A stretch of DNA of 12,516 bases, from positions 1 to 12,516 of the forward strand of contig JAEDOA010000036.1 in NCBI GenBank assembly GCA_016302195.1, given 5' to 3'. Position 1 is the first letter of the stretch; each line of letters begins with the position of its first letter. Below, one piece after another: positions 1 to 5,096 of this stretch. This DNA comes from Erysipelotrichaceae bacterium. GTDB lineage: Bacteria; Bacillota_I; Bacilli_A; Erysipelotrichales; Erysipelotrichaceae. Position numbers and translations under genes: made by a program. The notes under the pieces were generated by a model. That model was not told where the DNA came from and ran no database searches. It saw only the letters and a list, made by a program, of their open reading frames with translations.

Positions 1-228
1 GCAGTTGATATAACTTTAGAAAACAAGGAAATTGAAGCACTTGAAGAGCTTTTCAATGTTCTTTTTGATGAGCTTGAAGAGTCTATCAAACAGGCTAAGC
101 AGAGTGCAGATATTCTTGACCGTATCATGAAAGATATGAAAGAGTCTAATTCAAAATCGACATTGAAGAGAATTAATATTTCAGATGATGAAAAGTTGCT
201 TAACTTTTTGAGACAAATCTCTAAGTAA
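1..228 (+). CDS. C-terminal part of an unknown, probably helical protein
   Basis: Frame 1 is open from the window edge to TAA at 226-228 and gives 75 residues; the start lies outside the window. The peptide begins AVDITLENKEIEALEELF and is rich in Glu, Lys, Leu and Ile with heptad-like spacing (EALEELFNVLFDELEESIKQ), which suggests a coiled coil or helical bundle. There are no cysteines, membrane segments or catalytic motifs. Codon use (CTT, GAG, AAG) resembles the well-expressed gene at 8195 more than the AT-rich small genes. A strong hairpin terminator follows at once, so this is the last gene of a rightward unit. I do not recognise the family. Confidence 0.75.
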   Translation, partial: AVDITLENKEIEALEELFNVLFDELEESIKQAKQSADILDRIMKDMKESNSKSTLKRINISDDEKLLNFLRQISK

Positions 229-234
229 CAAAAG

Positions 235-264
235 AAAGGGGAATGGTAAAAACCATTCCCCTTT
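235..264. terminator. Bidirectional intrinsic terminator
   Basis: A perfect 12-bp stem (AAAGGGGAATGG with CCATTCCCCTTT) closes a 6-nt loop at 247-252. It is followed by TTTAATTAT on the plus strand and by CTTTCTTTTG on the minus strand. It sits between the convergent ends of the rightward gene (stop 228) and the leftward operon (stop 373), so it probably serves both. Confidence 0.85.
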
Positions 265-372
265 AATTATGCAATGCAAAACACACCCGCCCGAGTTCTT
301 ACGTCTCAACGAGCATGCCTTGTCTTACTTGCATATAATATTTCAAATTGTCAGTCAATTAGTTAATAACTT
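265..372. other. Untranslated gap between convergent genes, with a GC-rich core
   Basis: No ORF with a ribosome binding site is seen. Bases about 285-320 are clearly richer in GC (CCCGCCCGAG...) than the surrounding DNA. On the minus strand this lies between the end of the leftward operon and its terminator, so it would be a 3' untranslated region of about 110 nt. A TATAAT at 334-339 has no matching -35 at 17 bp, so I do not call a promoter there. Confidence 0.4.
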
Positions 373-576
373 TTACCCTATCATTTCAAGAGCATCAACA
401 TCCCAAACTATTTCGTTATCCCAAGGCATTTGTACCCCATAGTTTGCGGCAGCTCCTCTTCCTAACTTATATAATTTAATATTCTGCTTTTCATATGATT
501 CAACTATACGAGGCCAGTGTGAACGTATATATGACTCTTTTAATTGCAGAACATCCGCTAATTCATCACTTGACAT
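373..576 (-). CDS. Small putative HTH/winged-helix protein
   Basis: The 67-residue product starts MSSDELADVLQLKES. I chose the ATG at 576-574 because AAGGAGT lies just upstream and it directly follows the TAA of the preceding gene (578-580). A longer frame from 612 adds 12 residues without a comparable ribosome site. The order is DELADVLQL (helix), then SYIRSHWPRIVESYEKQNI (possible recognition helix), then a basic KLYKLGRGAAANYG hairpin that could be a wing. This resembles small phage winged-helix or excisionase-type DNA-binding proteins, but that is inference from pattern only. It is the last gene of the leftward operon and may regulate the region. Confidence 0.7.
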   Translation of the reverse strand: MSSDELADVLQLKESYIRSHWPRIVESYEKQNIKLYKLGRGAAANYGVQMPWDNEIVWDVDALEMIG

Positions 577-577
577 A

Positions 578-874
578 TTAACTCCTTCCAAGAGGAAAAT
601 AAAAAGACTCATCTACTGCATCATCATAAACTGCGGCAGTCGCTCTTTTTCCGCGCTCTTTCTTTGATTTTTTAGGCTCTTGTACAGTTACTTTATGACT
701 TTGCTCATATTGAACATATTCCCCTAACTTATCTCGAAATGCCAGCAATTCCATTTCTGGTATAATATAAACATTACCAGATTCACGCCCATTTCCTCTT
801 AATTCAATTTCATTCCGCTTTGCAAATGCAGAACTTCTGTCTATCATATTCTGTAAATCTTTAAGAATATCCAT
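578..874 (-). CDS. Small hypothetical protein, leftward operon
   Basis: The product has 98 residues and starts two bases after the stop of the gene before it, with GGAGG 7 bp upstream of the ATG (the site overlaps the end of that gene). The N-terminal half, MDILKDLQNMIDRSSAFAKRN, looks helical. A central stretch EMELLAFRDKLGEYVQYEQSH may be a second helix. Then comes a very basic linker (PKKSKKERGKRATAA) and an acidic aromatic tail (DDAVDESFYFPLG). The basic patch suggests nucleic-acid contact, but no family is recognised. Its tail contains the ribosome site for the next gene, so the two are probably translationally coupled. Confidence 0.75.
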   Translation of the reverse strand: MDILKDLQNMIDRSSAFAKRNEIELRGNGRESGNVYIIPEMELLAFRDKLGEYVQYEQSHKVTVQEPKKSKKERGKRATAAVYDDAVDESFYFPLGRS

Positions 875-876
875 AA

Positions 877-1158
877 CTAAGCCTCCGTATTTTCGTCATT
901 TTCGTCACTTCTTTCAGAAGTATTTTGACCCTCTGATTTTTCTTGCTGGGGCGATTTTTGCTCTGTGGCATCCATAGAGCCAGCATCCGCAAATGGATTT
1001 GAGGTTGGTTGTCTATTGAAATCAAAGATGATTTTTGGTTGTCCATTTTTAGCAAACCATTCACTGCACTGACCAAACTGATTAAGCATAACAAAATCTT
1101 TTCCACAGAATACCGCCTTTCTATATTGACAATTCTTATTACATACTATTGTTGACAT
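877..1158 (-). CDS. Small four-cysteine (putative zinc-binding) protein
   Basis: The 93-residue product is the first gene of the leftward operon, with AAAGGAAAG upstream of the ATG and a promoter at 1183-1211. The N-terminal third carries C6, C10, C18 and C31 (C-x3-C-x7-C-x12-C), with aromatic and basic residues between them, consistent with a single zinc site. The C-terminal two thirds are low complexity and polar (EKSEGQNTSERSDENDENTE) and probably disordered. Small proteins of this layout are common in phages of Bacillota, but I cannot name a function. The gene runs opposite to the rest of the window, and divergently from the rightward block that begins at 1239. Confidence 0.75.
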   Translation of the reverse strand: MSTIVCNKNCQYRKAVFCGKDFVMLNQFGQCSEWFAKNGQPKIIFDFNRQPTSNPFADAGSMDATEQKSPQQEKSEGQNTSERSDENDENTEA

Positions 1159-1182
1159 ACTATCTTTCCTTTCTATACTATT

Positions 1183-1211
1183 ATTATAACAAAAATTTTT
1201 GGAAAATTCAA
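1183..1211 (-). promoter_or_regulatory. Leftward extended -10 promoter
   Basis: Read on the minus strand: TTGAAT (1211-1206), a 17-bp spacer ending TTTTTGT, then TATAAT (1188-1183). It has the same A/T-tract spacer and extended TG as the rightward set and drives the three-gene leftward operon. Its -35 lies back to back with that of the 1239 promoter, 27 bp away. Confidence 0.85.
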
Positions 1212-1238
1212 CCTTTTTCCGCTCAAATTCTATATTAT

Positions 1239-1267
1239 TTGATAATGAAAAAAATTTTTGATATAAT
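1239..1267 (+). promoter_or_regulatory. Rightward extended -10 promoter
   Basis: TTGATA (1239-1244), 17-bp spacer ending TTTTTGA, TATAAT (1262-1267), then the common start TATATAAGATAAAGAAA. It drives the gene at 1358 after an approximately 85-nt leader that contains a 7-bp hairpin (TTTGAAT at 1310 with ATTCAAA at 1328). Confidence 0.85.
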
Positions 1268-1357
1268 ATATATAAGATAAAGAAAAAGAATGCCCTTTAT
1301 GAATTATGATTTGAATAGAGTAAAATAATTCAAAATTAGTAAGGAGGTAGGTAATAT

Positions 1358-1627
1358 ATGAATAAAGAGCCTTTGAAATTAAGCCAAGTTTTACCTTATA
1401 TAGATTTTGGTATTGACATTAGAATATATGACCAAGTATCGGTAAATGGCGACCAGTGGGAAATAGTATTTGAAGGACCTACATATGAAGTTCCTTGGAT
1501 ATATGCAGATAGAAATTTGATTGAAGCTGATGACAACGAGGATAGTGAAGCTATATGTCCATATGTTGATGAAAAAGGACAGGCTTGTTTAAGAATAACC
1601 TTGGCAGATGAGGAGGATAAAATATAA
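1358..1627 (+). CDS. Acidic small hypothetical protein
   Basis: The product has 89 residues and is preceded by a strong AAGGAGG site. It begins MNKEPLKLSQVLPYIDFGIDIRIYD and alternates hydrophobic and polar residues as in a small beta-rich domain (IDIRIYDQVSVNGDQWEIVFEG, then a Pro/Trp segment). The C-terminal part is acidic (EADDNEDSEA) with two isolated cysteines (CPY, ACL). I do not recognise a family. It is the first gene after the divergent promoter, and its stop overlaps the start of the membrane-protein gene that follows (TAATG), which indicates translational coupling. Confidence 0.75.
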   Translation: MNKEPLKLSQVLPYIDFGIDIRIYDQVSVNGDQWEIVFEGPTYEVPWIYADRNLIEADDNEDSEAICPYVDEKGQACLRITLADEEDKI

Positions 1628-1788
1628 TGGTACAAATTATTCTTGATATTATAGTTATTATTTTATGGACTATATGTGCTGTATTAAATTTTATAGAAGG
1701 TAATGTATTTTCAGCAATATTAAATATATTTTGTATTATTTGCTGGATTATATGTTTAATTTCACATATTAAAAACGGAATGTATTAA
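1627..1788 (+). CDS. Small two-span membrane protein
   Basis: The ATG at 1627 shares a base with the previous stop and has AGGAGG at 1611-1616. The 53-residue product is almost wholly hydrophobic, with one likely membrane span at about residues 3-21 (IILDIIVIILWTICAVL) and a second at about 29-47 (SAILNIFCIICWIICLIS). They are separated by NFIEGN, and the protein ends in a short polar tail HIKNGMY. A two-span hairpin of this size could be a holin-like, superinfection-exclusion or membrane-anchoring protein, but nothing in the sequence separates these. AT-rich codon use resembles the neighbouring endonuclease gene. Confidence 0.7.
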   Translation: MVQIILDIIVIILWTICAVLNFIEGNVFSAILNIFCIICWIICLISHIKNGMY

Positions 1789-1950
1789 ATGAAAATAATA
1801 TTGATAATGACAGTATTTTTGTAAGTATATACCGTATGTGGATATTTGGTTAAAGTACACACAATGTTTATGAAGAATGGACAAAAAATAATAACCATAT
1901 ATTTGTTCTTTTTATATATTATAACAAAAGAAAAAGGAGAAAAAATATGA
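1789..1950 (+). pseudogene. Small membrane-type ORF interrupted by an in-frame TAA
   Basis: An ATG directly follows the preceding stop (1788/1789). It is read MKIILIMTVFL and then meets TAA at 1822-1824. The same frame continues without another stop, through a hydrophobic stretch (IITIYLFFLYIIT) and a basic tail KEKGEK, to a TGA at 1948-1950. That TGA overlaps the next gene's ATG in the common ATGA coupling arrangement. The coupling geometry and the membrane-like composition suggest a real small gene of about 53 codons broken by one nonsense change. An 11-residue peptide plus a non-coding spacer is the alternative. Confidence 0.4.
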
Positions 1951-2738
1951 TTATTACTGATTTGTCACTAGTTGAAGAAATGCCATTAGGCAAAAGCATG
2001 GATTTATCTAAAAATACTTATGATGGATTTGTTGCTATTAAAAGAATAAAACCTTATACTAAAAGTAGAAATGCACATTGGTTGTGTCAATGTAAATGTG
2101 GTAATTATTTTACTTCTACTTCTGCACATATTAATCAAGGAACTTGCACATCATGTGGATGTGTTCAAAAAGAGAAGGCTGCGAATAATATTTCTACTTA
2201 TCAAAAAAGTGTCCAGGGCAAGCCAAAACAGGATTACATTGGGTATAAATCTGGGAAATTAACAGTTATTAGTTTTTCTCACATAGATAAAAATCATCAT
2301 AGTGTATGGAATTGTCAATGTGAATGTGGTAATATAAAACAAGTAGCATCACCAGAGTTAGCCAAAAAAGATACAAAATCCTGTGGATGCTTAAAGCAGT
2401 CATATGGAAGTTATAAAATTGAGCAAATACTATTAAAAAATAATATTCCATTTGAAAAAGAAAAAACATTTGAAACTTGTCGTTTTCCAAATTCTAATGC
2501 TTTAGCAAGATTTGACTTTTTTGTTAATGGTATTTTAATAGAATTTGACGGAAAGCAACATTATGAATATATTGGAGGATATTTTACCTACGATGATTTT
2601 CAAAATCTTCAAAAAAGAGATGAATACAAAAATAAATGGTGCAAAGAAAACAATATTCCTTTAATAAGAATTCCATATTTTGATGAAGATAAAATAACAG
2701 ATGAATATATTATGGAGGTAATAAAAAATGAAAGATAG
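1947..2738 (+). CDS. EDxHD (Vsr-like) homing endonuclease with two zinc-ribbon-like repeats
   Basis: The 263-residue product has two tandem Cys-rich repeats: WLCQCKCGN...CTSCGC at about 45-72 and WNCQCECGN...SCGC at about 121-148. Such repeats are common as DNA-recognition modules in phage endonucleases. The C-terminal third (about 165-250) shows a Vsr/PD-(D/E)XK-type nuclease: FEKEKTF (E170/E172), RFDFF (D190), IEFDGKQHYEY (E199, D201, H205), then KRDEYKNKW (D225) and IPLIRIPY. This matches the E-D-x-H-D pattern of Vsr-like homing endonucleases. No promoter of the common type precedes it; the ribosome site is AAGGAG. Its 3' end overlaps the next gene by 11 bp and supplies that gene's GGAGG site, so the insertion left the downstream gene intact. 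It is probably a selfish mobile gene. Confidence 0.85.
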   Translation: MIITDLSLVEEMPLGKSMDLSKNTYDGFVAIKRIKPYTKSRNAHWLCQCKCGNYFTSTSAHINQGTCTSCGCVQKEKAANNISTYQKSVQGKPKQDYIGYKSGKLTVISFSHIDKNHHSVWNCQCECGNIKQVASPELAKKDTKSCGCLKQSYGSYKIEQILLKNNIPFEKEKTFETCRFPNSNALARFDFFVNGILIEFDGKQHYEYIGGYFTYDDFQNLQKRDEYKNKWCKENNIPLIRIPYFDEDKITDEYIMEVIKNER

Positions 2739-2922
2739 AGAAATTGCTTGTGTGCATTATAAAGCGGAAGGCAACTGTGATTTAGGTAAAGATGGCACTT
2801 TTCGCGGTCATTGTCAGACTTGCCCAAGCTATAAAAAGAAACCTGGCGGCAAGCCCGCTAGAACCGACAACCGCAGACAAAAGGCTGAAAGAATTATGAA
2901 AAAAGAGAGATGGGACTATTGA
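2728..2922 (+). CDS. Small cysteine-rich zinc-binding phage protein
   Basis: The 64-residue product starts at an ATG 9 bp after GGAGG (2714-2718), which lies inside the endonuclease gene. The sequence ACVHYKAEGNCDLGKDGTF followed by CQTCPSYKKKPGG has C8, H10, C17, C29 and C32, suggesting one zinc site, followed by a strongly basic tail (KPARTDNRRQKAERIMKKER). This C-x-H-Y...C...CQxC layout with a basic tail is familiar from many small phage and plasmid proteins of Bacillota with no known function. It closes the unit: a terminator follows within 5 bp. Confidence 0.8.
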   Translation: MKDREIACVHYKAEGNCDLGKDGTFRGHCQTCPSYKKKPGGKPARTDNRRQKAERIMKKERWDY

Positions 2923-2926
2923 TATG

Positions 2927-2956
2927 AGGAGGCTTATAGCCTCCTTTGATTTTTTA
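2927..2956 (+). terminator. Intrinsic terminator fused to the next promoter
   Basis: AGGAGG (2927-2932) pairs with CCTCCT (2941-2946), with a CT/AG extension around a short loop and possibly one bulged C. The arm is followed by TTGATTTTTT, so the U-tract is also the -35 of the promoter at 2947. Confidence 0.75.
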
Positions 2957-2975
2957 TAAAATTTTTGATATAATA
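2947..2975 (+). promoter_or_regulatory. Extended -10 promoter of the kinase-like operon
   Basis: TTGATT (2947-2952), 17-bp spacer ending TTTTTGA, TATAAT (2970-2975). The -35 lies in the U-tract of the preceding terminator. Confidence 0.85.
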
Positions 2976-3002
2976 ATTATATAAGAAAGAGAGGTAATGA
3001 GT

Positions 3003-3743
3003 ATGCTATTGTTAGAGGATATTTTAATAAAGATTAAAAATTGTATAGATGTTCCATATAATCTTGGATATAATCTTGATGAAGATGACACTTATAGTGC
3101 AATAGACCCAGTGCGGGATTGCCTCTATGAGGCAGGTCTTAATAAGGAATGCGATATTGCGAATGGTGTTTCTAAAGTTGTTATCATTCCTCGTAATAGT
3201 GCATATGTTATTAAGACACCTCTCTTTGGTTCTTGGTATTATCCAGAAGAATATAATGAAGAGAATGATGAATATTATACAGATTATGAAAATCCTTATT
3301 TTGATGAATATACAGGTGCTTATTACGAAGATGCAGAGATAGATTATTCTAACTATTGTGAACTTGAGGAGTATCTTTATAATTTTACCGTAGAAAATGA
3401 TGTATCTGATATGTTTGCAAAGACAGAGTTTTTTGGATACGCTAAAGGCGACAGACCTGTATATATTTCAGAAAAATGCAAAGGTTTTCATTGGGGTGAT
3501 AGGAAACCTTCAGATGCATCTAAGACTCTTGTAAAAGACAAGAGAGATAGTACTCCTGGTTGGTCAAAAATGGACTCTACTATTACCGCATTATTTGTAG
3601 ATGATTATGGCACAGAGCGTGCGGCAAAGCTCTTTCAATTTCTTTATGATTTTGATATTACTGATTTACATAGTGATAATGTAATGATTTCAGAAAAAAC
3701 TGGTAAAATTGTAATTACTGATTATTCAGGTTTTTTCAATTGA
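3003..3743 (+). CDS. Protein-kinase-fold phage protein
   Basis: I chose the ATG at 3003 (246 residues) because AGAGG then sits 8 bp upstream, as in the gene at 5097; an ATG at 2997 would have only 2 bp. Kinase-like elements appear in order: KVVIIPRNSAYVIKTP (K71 as the ATP-anchoring lysine), CELEEYLYN (possible alpha-C glutamate, about 120-127), VYISEKCKG (hinge-like, about 153-161), DLHSDNVMI (221-229, catalytic loop with the paired Asn) and ITDYSGF (DFG-like, D240). The acidic, Tyr-rich insert at 80-120 is unusual. Phages often carry a kinase-like protein with this DLxxxN...DY ending; its substrate is unknown, and an APH-like or inactive role is possible. It heads an operon with the genes at 3862 and 4028. 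Confidence 0.7.
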   Translation: MLLLEDILIKIKNCIDVPYNLGYNLDEDDTYSAIDPVRDCLYEAGLNKECDIANGVSKVVIIPRNSAYVIKTPLFGSWYYPEEYNEENDEYYTDYENPYFDEYTGAYYEDAEIDYSNYCELEEYLYNFTVENDVSDMFAKTEFFGYAKGDRPVYISEKCKGFHWGDRKPSDASKTLVKDKRDSTPGWSKMDSTITALFVDDYGTERAAKLFQFLYDFDITDLHSDNVMISEKTGKIVITDYSGFFN

Positions 3744-3754
3744 TTATAGCGGTA

Positions 3755-3783
3755 ATCCAGTCTAATACTGCATTAGACTGGAT
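3755..3783. repeat. Perfect 12-bp inverted repeat between operon genes
   Basis: ATCCAGTCTAAT (3755-3766) is the exact inverse complement of ATTAGACTGGAT (3772-3783), with loop ACTGC. No U-run follows, so it is not a standard intrinsic terminator. It lies 12 bp after the kinase-like gene, within the operon. It may stabilise or process the mRNA, or be a protein-binding site. Confidence 0.75.
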
Positions 3784-3818
3784 AAAAGAAACATTAATTG
3801 AGTCCCCGCAGGACGGAA

Positions 3819-3860
3819 ATGAAACAAGATTTAGTTAGTAAATTGAAAGGAGAAAAATAA
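3819..3860 (+). CDS. Possible 13-residue leader peptide
   Basis: The ATG at 3819 is read MKQDLVSKLKGEK and stops at 3858-3860, one base before the ATG of the next small gene. AGGA lies 5 bp upstream, a weak site. Its own codons (AAAGGAGAA) contain the ribosome site of the gene at 3862, so translation here could control access to that site. It is very short and could be chance. Confidence 0.25.
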   Translation: MKQDLVSKLKGEK

Positions 3861-3861
3861 A

Positions 3862-4008
3862 ATGAATATGACTATAGCAGATGAGATTATTTATAAAGAA
3901 ACTCAGCGAGCTGTTTATAAAGAACAATGTTTTGAACATCAGGAACAGCCAAATGAAGATTATTTTGAATGTTTGAATGATTATCTTGACGGAAATATGA
4001 ATATATAA
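3862..4008 (+). CDS. Small acidic hypothetical protein
   Basis: The 48-residue product is preceded by AAAGGAG 9 bp upstream of the ATG. It reads MNMTIADEIIYKETQRAVYKEQC, then FEHQEQPNEDYFECLNDYLDGNMNI. It is acidic and mostly helical in appearance, with two cysteines (C23, C37) spaced too widely for an obvious zinc knuckle. It lies between the kinase-like and cREC-like genes in one transcription unit, with ordinary spacing (19 bp) to the latter. No family is recognised. The ribosome site, operon position and AT-rich codon use support it as a real gene. Confidence 0.65.
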   Translation: MNMTIADEIIYKETQRAVYKEQCFEHQEQPNEDYFECLNDYLDGNMNI

Positions 4009-4027
4009 ACAGAAAGGAAATAATAGT

Positions 4028-4333
4028 ATGAAAATATGGGTTGATGATATAAGACCTATGCCAAGTGGATATGATATTCATTGTCAGTCAGTTAATGATA
4101 CCATAAGTGTAATTGAATATATTGAAATGAAACAAAAGGAAAGAATAGACTTGCTCGATATAGACCACGATGCTGGTGACTTTAGAGAAGATGGCGGCGA
4201 CTATATCAAAATCCTTGACTGGCTTGAGAAAAAGAATATCTCTATCCCTATTAGAATACATAGCGGAAATATAGTTGGTAGGCAGAATATGGAAAGAATT
4301 ATCAAGCATAATGGTTGGACATTGATTTCATAA
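4028..4333 (+). CDS. cREC-like (cyclic-phosphate-processing receiver-type) protein
   Basis: The 101-residue product has a good site (AGAAAGGAAA) upstream. It begins MKIWVDDIRPMPSGY and shows the acidic pair D6/D7, a central DIDHDAGDF (44-52), GGDYIKILDWL (56-66), and IPIRIHSGNIVGRQNMERII (73-92) with H78, S79, N81 and R85. From memory this matches the small receiver-fold family that Pfam calls the cyclic-phosphate processing receiver (cREC) domain. That family lacks usual phospho-relay logic and is thought to act on RNA-end or nucleotide cyclic phosphates. The length fits a single domain. It ends the operon, and its last codons (TTG ATT) form the -35 of the next promoter. The biochemical role is inferred from the family. 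Confidence 0.75.
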   Translation: MKIWVDDIRPMPSGYDIHCQSVNDTISVIEYIEMKQKERIDLLDIDHDAGDFREDGGDYIKILDWLEKKNISIPIRIHSGNIVGRQNMERIIKHNGWTLIS

Positions 4334-4350
4334 AAATTTTTTGATATAAT
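4322..4350 (+). promoter_or_regulatory. Extended -10 promoter overlapping the end of a gene
   Basis: TTGATT (4322-4327), 17-bp spacer, TATAAT (4345-4350). The -35 is made of the Leu-Ile codons just before the stop of the cREC-like gene (stop 4331-4333). No hairpin precedes it, so readthrough from the upstream operon is possible. Confidence 0.85.
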
Positions 4351-4381
4351 TATTATATAAAGAAAGAGAGGTATAGTAATT

Positions 4382-4486
4382 ATGTTTGATGATTTTGATA
4401 CTCAAATTTGTTGCGAAGAATTTTATAATGATGTAGAATATTGGGAAGCTATGATGAACGAGGAGGTATATAATGATGAGAGATAA
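4382..4486 (+). CDS. 34-residue acidic peptide
   Basis: The ATG at 4382 follows AGAGG by 10 bp in the standard leader of this promoter family. The product MFDDFDTQICCEEFYNDV... (34 residues) is strongly acidic and aromatic with a CC pair. Its stop (4484-4486) lies 14 bp inside the next gene, and its codons supply that gene's GAGGAGG site. This arrangement suggests a translated first gene that couples translation of the second. The function is unknown. Confidence 0.55.
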   Translation: MFDDFDTQICCEEFYNDVEYWEAMMNEEVYNDER

Positions 4487-4919
4487 GATGCGTAAAGCAT
4501 ATCAGCGAGAATTTAATAAACGTATTCGTGCCTTAAATAAGAATATTGCTAATGATAATCTTTGGCGTGGTAGATTTATATTCCTTCAGAGAGATGCACG
4601 CTGGTGGAGATTTTCGGATGGCTCTGGTGGCGAACTTATAGTATTTATCCGCGGCTATGATAAGAAAACTGGATATTATAAAGATTATCGTTTAGAGTTT
4701 GCACCATGGTTAAAGAGTGTAAATTGGCATTTATCTATGGATATTGCTAATGAATTTATCACTGAAGCTGCGGAAGTCTGGTCAGAGAATCCTAGACCGA
4801 GTATAGATACTGCAGAGGACTGGACCTCCGCAAAAGTTAATGTTGAAAAACTTATGGCTAAAGATTGGAATTTTCATGTTGCATATAAATATTGGGAAGG
4901 TGGTAAAAATATATGGTAG
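4473..4919 (+). CDS. Hypothetical basic/aromatic protein
   Basis: The 148-residue product has GAGGAGG 6 bp upstream of a double ATG (4473 or 4476). The N-terminal third is basic and helical (MRKAYQREFNKRIRALNKNI). It is followed by a Trp/Arg-rich beta-like segment (WRGRFIFLQRDARWWRFSDG, about 31-50; ELIVFIRGYDKKTGYY, about 54-69) and a helical C-terminal half that ends VAYKYWEGGKNIW. Eleven tryptophans in 148 residues is unusual. There are no cysteines or recognisable catalytic motifs. I do not recognise the family. Both ends overlap small neighbouring genes, indicating a tight three-gene unit under the 4322 promoter. Confidence 0.75.
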   Translation: MMRDKMRKAYQREFNKRIRALNKNIANDNLWRGRFIFLQRDARWWRFSDGSGGELIVFIRGYDKKTGYYKDYRLEFAPWLKSVNWHLSMDIANEFITEAAEVWSENPRPSIDTAEDWTSAKVNVEKLMAKDWNFHVAYKYWEGGKNIW

Positions 4920-5017
4920 AGTATCTAAAGTTAATAGGAATGTGGTTTTGTATAAATTATATTGATATAATAGTGTTATTGCAATATTATAGGGCAAGAT
5001 TTGGGGCGGCTAAATAG
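4913..5017 (+). CDS. 34-residue single-span membrane peptide
   Basis: The ATG overlaps the end of the previous gene (stop 4919) and has GGAAGGTGG upstream. The product MVEYLKLIGMWFCINYIDIIVLLQYY ends RARFGAAK. Residues about 4-26 form one hydrophobic span with a basic C-terminal end, consistent with a small inner-membrane peptide. Its stop codon (5015-5017) lies in the loop-side of the terminator hairpin. Coupled placement supports translation, but the short length leaves doubt. Confidence 0.5.
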   Translation: MVEYLKLIGMWFCINYIDIIVLLQYYRARFGAAK

Positions 5018-5032
5018 TCGCCCTTGTTTTTT
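5004..5032 (+). terminator. Intrinsic terminator fused to the next promoter
   Basis: GGGCGGCT (5004-5011) pairs with AGTCGCCC (5016-5023) through eight pairs including one G-U, around a 4-nt loop. TTGTTTTTT follows; its first six bases are the -35 of the 5024 promoter. Confidence 0.85.
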
Positions 5033-5052
5033 ATAAAAATTTTTGTTATAAT
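5024..5052 (+). promoter_or_regulatory. Extended -10 promoter
   Basis: TTGTTT (5024-5029), 17-bp spacer ending TTTTTGT, TATAAT (5047-5052), followed by ATAAGATAAAGAAAAG. It drives the gene at 5097. Confidence 0.85.
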
Positions 5053-5096
5053 ATATACATAAGATAAAGAAAAGAAATTAGAAAGAGGTGTCGAGT

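Noticed and set aside
334..339. TATAAT in the gap between convergent genes
   Set aside because: No -35 at 17 bp and no extended TG; the conserved promoter form is not present.
861..1106. Leftward frame of 81 codons within the four-cysteine gene
   Set aside because: It overlaps the better supported frame at 877-1158, lacks a good ribosome site and has an unnatural composition.
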